Position numbers and translations under genes: made by a program. 64,000 nt of DNA, taken from the NCBI RefSeq assembly GCF_051020985.1, contig NC_135003.1, positions 62,001-126,000 on the forward strand, read 5' to 3'. Position 1 is the first letter of the stretch, and every line of letters starts with the position of its first letter. Shown piece after piece: positions 57,220 through 64,000 of this stretch. The notes beneath the pieces are model-generated. The model was not told where the DNA came from. It saw only the letters and a list, made by a program, of their open reading frames with translations, and did not search any database. Origin of the DNA: Nomia melanderi (taxonomy: Eukaryota; Arthropoda; Insecta; Hymenoptera; Halictidae).

Positions 57220-60200
57220 TTAATTGCGTATATTCAATTTAATTGCTTTGTTATCGTGATACGATTTTATATGTACCAAATTGATTGGTTTCACTTTATG
57301 CATAAGTTTATTACTGTCTCTCAAAGGACTTTGTTGCATGTTATTGCCATTCTTTTTTAAAGAAACCGGTGAATTTTTTTGGGTGTTTGATACTTTATAT
57401 ATTGAACGCTGCGGTGATTCAGTCAATCGCTCGTACTGATTAACATCAAACGACGAATTTAATTTTTTATTTATAGGAGGAGTCTGAGATCTTGGTATGC
57501 TAGAATCTGCTGAACGGCGTTTAGGAGTTGTCCGTTTTGAAGATGGTAACTTGCTGCGTTTAAAAGAAAATAGATTATATTATAATATTCATTGCAAAAT
57601 GTAATTTAGTGAAACATACCTTTTTGGACTGCAGTTCACACCATTACTATTATTGATATCGACACGTGTAGTTACAGGTGAAATATCACATCCAAAGTTG
57701 CGTTTATTTGCATTGCTGCTAATTTGCGAGGGTATTTTGCGTGTTTTAGAATTACAAGCATCTGGAGTTGATGAAGCTACTGGTTTTGAAGATCGTGCAG
57801 ATTTTTTTACTGAATATTTATTATTTACAGAATTCGGTGTACTACTAATTATTTTATGAGCCTTGGGTGGTGTTATAGTTTCAGTGGATGAAACTATTCT
57901 TCTGTTAATGGATTCTATAATACAAATATTCCAAGAGTTAATAATTTAAAAATAATATATCAAGACAGTTACTTATTTAAACATACCTCGTTTCTGCATA
58001 CTTCCTATAGGAAGAATAGCTTTCATTGGCCCCCTTTTATTTATAACATCTACACTAACGTTTTTCTTCAACTTAGTTTTAACAGTGTTAACGATGGTAG
58101 GTTTTTCTTTCTCAAAATTTGACGTTACAACTGTCTTTATTTCTGCGACTAAAAATAATTATAAATAATTGTTTACTTCAACATTATAGTTTAGTTGTAT
58201 TCAATCATATATTAATTATATTAAACAAAATATTACTCTTTTCCGAATCATGTTTATTATTATTTGAAGTAACTTTTTTATTCGTCATTGGACTAATAAA
58301 ACCGGGATCGCTAGAAAAACGTTTTGTAACTTCCTTGAGTTGAATTGTACTTTTTCCATTCAACATTACTGGACTTGGTACAATTTTAACTGGTGCAGTT
58401 TGTGATACTGATATGCTCTTTCTCATAAAAGATTTGCTGATCGGTTGTTTCTACAAAATTATACCAGTGTTTATCGAATAATATTTAATACATTTATTTG
58501 TTTTTTATAATACAATATTTACCTTTGATTCCAAATCCAAACTCCATCTGTTAGTAGATTTTGATAAAGCCGAAGACTGTGTTTTATTTTCATGTTTTAA
58601 TTTAGATTTTTCTGATATTTGTTGAACTTCTAGTTCATTATTATTTGTTTTTGTATTTTCATTACAATTATTAGAAACTAAATTCAATGCTTTCTCGAAA
58701 TTATGAAATAAATTCACTGTAGACTGTTCTTTAGCCTGACCAGTTAATAATTTTCCCAAGTGTACAAGAAGTTCCATTACCATTTTCTCATTTAAAGAAT
58801 TGGTATTTTCTGTTTTGCATGCAGCATCTTCTTTATTGCTATTCTGAGCAGTGATATCTTCTTTATTTTCGTTATTTATTTTTTCATTACTAATTTTCAA
58901 TTCTTCTGACGACTTTTTTGTTTCGCTATGGATTTTTTTAAAACATTTTTCACCACTAGTAGAGCATTTATCTATGCTTGAATCATTAATATTCATATTT
59001 ACACTAAATGCTGATTCTTTAATATTCTCTGACAACTCGCTGGTTATATTATCCTCTTGACTATACTCCATATTATTTTCTGCTACATTTTTCATTTCCA
59101 AGTTGTTACTTGACCTGAGTGGACTTTTCGCTAAATTATTAGTTAGATTAAGATAAGTGGTTAATAATTCAGTATTACTTTCCCAATTAATACCTAAAAC
59201 TTTCTCTAAATTTTCCAATAATTTATTCGCTTCTGTATTATTTTCTGTATTAATTAATTTCTTCAGATCCAATACAAGCGAAGCTGCCGTGATACGTTTT
59301 TCGGTAGGTATTGGATCAATCAGTTCCATTTCTAAATCTTTTACATTATCCATCGATTTGTTAGCAACAAATTTTTCATTTGTATATGAAACACTGTCTT
59401 TAGAACTACTAACTTCTCTACAATTTAAATTTGCATTATTTGTATTTGGAGATGTGGGTAATTCAATTAAATTATCAACTTCATCATCAAAAGCTGGAAG
59501 TAACTCAGATGTCCATAATGGATTGTTGGTAATCAAGTCATCAATGCTTGCTAAATAATAAAATAAATATTACAGATCTTTTAACCTTTGTTTTTATCAT
59601 TTGTCAGTTAAGTATAATACGAACTTACATCCCGAACTTGTCCTTAAAGCCATTTCTTCGAAAGTTCTAGCAAGAAGTTTTGCTTCATGAAGTATTGATT
59701 TATTCACTTTGTTACCATCCTAAAATTTAAAATAGATATATTTAAATAAATACACTCTTTACTTCATATTTATAGATATAGTATGTTTTATTAACGTTTT
59801 TTTAAATATAAAAATATGCTTACAAGAAATACAGAATCTGATGATGTATCCGAAATGGAACTCTTATATTGATCTGCACTATAATTTGTTTCAGGTGAAA
59901 ATATATCAACATCTATCAGTCTGTTATTCATATCACATTCTTCCGCTTGTTCTATCACATTCTTTACACAATCTTTAACATTATTAGAAGAGCTAGGACT
60001 GGTTTCATTCTCTTTGTTTGTATTATCTTCAAGAACATGAAGTTCTGAAGCTTTCGCTTTAAGTTTATTAAGTCGATCTGTTAAATCGGATATCGAAGAC
60101 CTAGTTCTTTTTGAAATATTTACTACTGATGTTCCTAAATTTTTTGTAGTTGATAATACAGAATTGACTTCTTTTGTAGGACTTAGTTTTTTGTTTAATG

Positions 60201-61260
60201 TTGTAGTATCTGATTTTTCAGAGGAAAAACTTTCTAAAAATGCTCTGTTAAAGGTGCCGTTTGATAAAGCTATTGATGTATTAGTTATAGGTGAAATAGA
60301 ATTTACTCTTGCAATAGAAGAAATACTTGATGAACTTGTAAACATAGAACTCCCACTATAACTTTTCAAAAAACCTTCGTTTAAAAAATGAAGTGAAGGT
60401 GATAAACTATTTTTACTTTCATGTTCAGTTTGTATAGTTTCGACTATTGATAAACGATGCGAATATTCTGACATTACTGATGTTACATTTTCTGGTTGTG
60501 AAAAAGAACGTCGAAATTTTGGTGGTTTTAATAATGTGACAGATGATGGAATATGACTAGTATTATTTGTATCTTCTTCCAAATTTGTTAAGAGTTTAAT
60601 GTGATTGTCATTATCTATATCCCTTTCTGCATCAAACAATGTATCATTCATTATGGATTGATTTAAAATGGATAAATTAGCCTCTTGAATTTCTATAGTA
60701 GGTGCAACATTCTTATTATTTGAAAATAATAAGTTATCAGATACATCAACAGTTTTTAAATTATCAGTTAACGCATCAAGTTCATTTAACTCGAGCACTA
60801 CATTTTCGTTGAATATCTTATTGGTAGTTAGGCTTTCCTGTTGTAATTCCTCATTAATTAAAGATTCATCCAATGTCTTATTCATTTTTAATCTCTGAAA
60901 ATTCTTCGTTCGTTTTTTGGGTGTGTAGTCATCAGTAAAATCAACAGCATATGTTCTCGATGCAGCATTTTTTTTACATTTTGCTTTGAGTGCCTTTTCT
61001 AAAGTCACTTCAAAAGGATCATTCTTTTTTTGATTGTATTCTGTAGTTTTATGTAGTACCATATCAAAAGGATTATTTTCTAAACTCTCACGTTTTCCAG
61101 TCATCACAGAATTTACATTGTTAGTGCGATTATTATAATTACTGTTTGCTGTATCTATAGGAACAGGTATTAAAGGCGATGCAAGTCTACAACTTAGCAA
61201 GTCCTTTCTGTCAGGACTATTTAAATCTATGAGGTCGCACATGTTTATATTTTTGTGCAT
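57220..61260 (-). CDS. Unrecognised, largely disordered protein (1186 aa, 7 exons)
   Basis: Exons in transcript order: 61260-59824, 59719-59629, 59550-58523, 58450-58237, 58148-57987, 57914-57620, 57553-57220; 3561 nt, GT/AG throughout and in frame, so the model is sound although I do not recognise the family. Features: a short conserved-looking N-terminus (MCDLIDLNSPDRKDLLSCRL, using the second Met at residue 7); repeated NPFD/DPFE motifs at about 65-90; a Ser/Asn/Lys-rich middle; a helical acidic segment around the exon 2/3 junction (LLARTFEEMALR, SELLPAFDDEVDNL); many S/T-P sites; and a basic Ser/Pro-rich C-terminal third (TPKRRSADSSIPRSQTPP). The composition resembles cell-cycle or microtubule/chromatin scaffold proteins regulated by CDKs. 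That is impression only. It is divergent from the lamin gene. Confidence 0.8.
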
Positions 61261-62590
61261 TGGTATCCCTTCTGTTTAATCTCAATGATAATACTAAAAC
61301 GTTAGAAACATAGATTAAATATTACTTTGTAAAAAAGAAATAGAGTATCATAGTATTGGTTTATGTAATTTTTTGCAAGTAACTTTATCACAGATCTTTA
61401 TGCACTAGTTTTTTTATGATGCAACGTCAAATGAACTTCTTGTCTGTAAAACACATTTATTTCTTATGATTGATGTACGGAAATTACTTCTTATGTATAA
61501 TATTTACGTGCTCACAACACCAACGTCTACAGTTGCCAGAGGCATTTTAAAAGTTTCTATCTACCGCCCCCTAGTGATCATTTCGGTACTTTAAATGTTA
61601 AATAATAAACTTAAGCAGAATAAACCAGTGTTTGCTATGTTGTACTAGACGTTTTCATTATTTCAGTATATTGTACGTAAAAAAGTTAAATAATTAAATA
61701 TTATTCATACTTTCTTTAATTTTAGCTTTTTAACTTACAAACAATCAAACCAATGTGTGTGTAGGGATAAAATACAACGGCATCCCTACTTACCCCTAAT
61801 GACCTTTTATATCATTACTGTCATTGCAATTATTTTATATGTAATTATTAATTGTTTTATTTATTTTAACCTTTATATATCCATTTGCAATAAGGAGTTA
61901 AATGCATCTATCTATCGATATAAGTATAGAATATTTCCCTTATGAATGCAAATGGTTTATAATTACAGTGGCATCATTACACTGAAAACAATATTTTAAT
62001 TTACTTAAATTGTAATAAAATATTGTGTAAAATTGATTCCAGTTCATATCATTATATAATAAATTGTATAAAAGCAACAGTATGGAATTTTTATTTAAAT
62101 AAAATCTAAATGAATTTAGAACAAATCAAAATCAATCATTAATTCTCAAGCATATATTTTTGTATAATTATAAATTCGAAATAAATTGAAATTATAAAAT
62201 GGAAATTTGATATAATAGTGTGGTAGAAGCAGTGTTTAAAAATGACGCGTTTTGTAGTGATAAACCATTTCCTATTGGTCCTTGGCTAAAAGAGAAGGGC
62301 ATACAATTGGTTGGCGGTCCGGGTATGAAATTAAACACGACCTATCAGAGCGTTCCCTTGCGTTACTGACGCAATATAAGGATGCATGTAAAGAGATTGC
62401 TTCGTTAACGTTGGCGTCTCCGCTAAACAGTTCTTCCGTTGACTGAGGCAAGAGGAATTGGGCTTCGGTAGTTTTTTTTAATTGCTTTGAGCGTCTTTCA
62501 CGGACACGGTGTTATCGTGCACCAAGTTGATGACTCGATAGTGAGAGGCTCAGTGATAGTGCAATAAAGGAGATTGAATTCTGTGAGAAA
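61261..62590. promoter_or_regulatory. Divergent intergenic region (unknown 1186-aa gene / lamin)
   Basis: The two genes are transcribed away from each other across 1.3 kb. Near the lamin side, 62270-62285 contains CCTATTGGTCC (an inverted CCAAT box), and an ATATAAGG word lies at 62376-62384. The lamin 5' untranslated region probably follows from about 62410 and ends GTGAGAAAATG. Near 61500-61600 a patch with CAACACC and CCCCTAGTG lies upstream of the other gene. No further gene was seen. Confidence 0.4.
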
Positions 62591-62991
62591 ATGTCAACGA
62601 AAGCAGCAAAGAAGTCTTCGGCGTCAAGCTCGACCAGTAACGTGCAGTCGCCGCAATTCACGTCAACGCCAATCGGCCAAAGGCCGGGTAGTCCTTTAAG
62701 TCCGACTCGTTATTCTCGTCTCCAGGAGAAGCAAGATTTACAGAATCTAAATGACCGGTTGGCCTGTTACATTGATAAAGTACGGCATTTGGAATCCGAG
62801 AATTCCAGATTGTCGCGGGAGGTTGAGACCACCAAGGAGACTATCACTCGCGAAGCATCCAACATAAAGTTAATATACGAACACGAATTGGCCGATGCAA
62901 GGAAATTATTAGATGACACTGCGAGAGAACGAGCAAAACTCGAGATTGATACCAAACGATTATGGGACACCAACGAGGAATTAAAATCTAA
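62591..62991 (+). CDS. Lam: B-type nuclear lamin, first coding exon (residues 1-133)
   Basis: Only the first coding exon is in the window; it ends at AATCTAA before GTAAGTAC (donor at 62992), and the following intron runs past 64000. The protein starts MSTKAAKKSSAS with a Ser-rich head. The mitotic CDK1 site SPLSPTR (residues 34-40) follows immediately before the rod. Coil 1A of the intermediate-filament rod has the signature LQNLNDRLACYIDKVRHLE at about 50-68, then continuous heptads through LARKLL-like coil 1B sequence. This is diagnostic of metazoan lamins. The product assembles the nuclear lamina under the inner nuclear membrane; the remaining rod, Ig-fold and CaaX box must lie downstream. 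Lamin B/Dm0 type is more likely than lamin C type but cannot be decided without the tail. Confidence 0.95.
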
Positions 62992-64000
62992 GTAAGTACC
63001 TTCTTGCCTTGTGTTTTGTATGTCCTTTTTGCTAAATTAATGTTCGTCACAAATATATCAGTCTACGCATCTCATGGGGGTCGAGACTGTTACAAGATTT
63101 TTAGTCGTTTAAATATTTTTATTTGCTTTGTTAACGTATAATAAATTGCCGCCAATTTTACACAGTGTGTATAATAATCTATACTTTGTACATACTTTGT
63201 ATTATAGTAGGTTTTCCTACAGGTTTCTAAAAGGTATAGCAATTGATTTTAAAAATACAAGGAGACCAGTTGTCATGTGATACAAAATTGCTTCGAAATT
63301 TTGTATTTCAATGATTTTTAATGTTTTACCACACGCCTATTCTAAATTTTATCTTTATGTATGTATGCATTCATATATAATTTGTCTTCTTATATTAGTC
63401 ATAAATAAAAGTAGTGGAAGGATTATTAAATATTTATATTTGTAATGAAATATTAATTCAATAATTTTCTGTGATAAAAATTATATAAACATGTAATTAC
63501 TTTAATTTGCCATTTACATGATACATGTCAATTAAGATTGCATGTTGTTTTTGTGCATCCAAGTTTGTTTACACCCTGTTGATTGCAACATCGAAATATT
63601 TACATACTATAAGTGATTTTATATTTCCTGTTCCTATAACAAGTAATTGCCCTACTAACAGATAAGTATCAGCATAAATATTTAATGAGATGCTCACAAC
63701 TGTTTTTCTTTTCTACCTGTCTCATATTTGGCTAATGATAACTCAAGCTTCCTTGTATCAAATGTTATTAATTTTATTTGTTTAATTGCTAGATATATTT
63801 TAATGTAATAGTTACTTAACTTAACTTCTTTAAATGAAAATTTATTTAATATATGTTTATAATTTTATAATAATTTTTGTTATTTTATATTAAGCAAAAA
63901 AAAGAATAATTTTAAAATATTTACGATAAAATTAATATGCACGGCATCTGATTGAATTTTTAAGATTTGTTAGACATAGAAAGCACTTTCCAATAAGTCT
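62992..64000 (+). other. Lamin intron 1 (continues beyond the window)
   Basis: Starts GTAAGTACC and is AT-rich. No exon or repeat was recognised to the window end. Confidence 0.7.

Noticed and set aside
1..64000. CRISPR arrays, operons, bacterial riboswitches or a compact multi-gene defence system
   Set aside because: Spliced genes and eukaryotic transposons fill the window; no direct-repeat arrays with unique spacers or co-directional gene sets occur.

Overview
This is an AT-rich animal nuclear window with short introns. The conserved genes are clearly eukaryotic: lamin, cystathionine gamma-lyase, a TMEM59-family protein, a TTF1-like Myb protein and a PHD/SAM chromatin protein. Together with Tc1/mariner, BEL/Pao, R1-clade and Jockey-type elements they point to an insect. 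Base composition and transposon mix resemble Hymenoptera (bee or ant); that is inference, and the species cannot be named from the sequence.

Layout. 1-14.7 kb is a transposon graveyard: a truncated mariner, a long foldback repeat, a degraded Jockey-type LINE, R1-clade LINE copies, a BEL/Pao remnant split by an R1-type insertion, a Tc1 remnant, a piggyBac-like remnant and unclassified repeats. 14.7-19.9 kb holds a seven-exon plus-strand gene for a TTF1-like Myb/SANT protein (395 aa), with a MITE-like element in its largest intron. 20-28.6 kb is again repeat-rich. Its centre is a 4.5 kb Jockey-type LINE (22956-27413) flanked by a perfect 14-bp target duplication, into which a mariner and a solo LTR later inserted. 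28.6-31.2 kb is an apparently intact cystathionine gamma-lyase gene (minus strand, 7 exons, 390 aa). 32-40 kb contains four Tc1-type elements; two have uninterrupted DD34E transposase frames and about 220-bp terminal inverted repeats that are nearly identical. 40-47 kb has no recognisable gene apart from repeats and a mariner N-terminal scrap.

47.2-49.1 kb carries a TMEM59-family gene (plus, 4 exons, 287 aa). 51.5-53.9 kb carries a chromatin-type gene (minus, 5 exons, 659 aa) with a SAMD1/KAT6-like winged helix, two PHD fingers and a SAM domain, behind a CpG- and pyrimidine-rich upstream region. 57.2-61.3 kb carries a long, largely disordered protein gene I do not recognise (minus, 7 exons, 1186 aa). 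It is divergent from the first exon of a B-type lamin gene (plus, from 62591) that runs off the window end.

Exon boundaries were derived by hand from reading-frame continuity, GT/AG sites and family resemblance. Apart from TMEM59 exon 1, every junction keeps frame. No operon logic applies: the genes are independent housekeeping or regulatory loci. I saw no multi-gene novel system; the unusual content is nested and possibly recent transposition.
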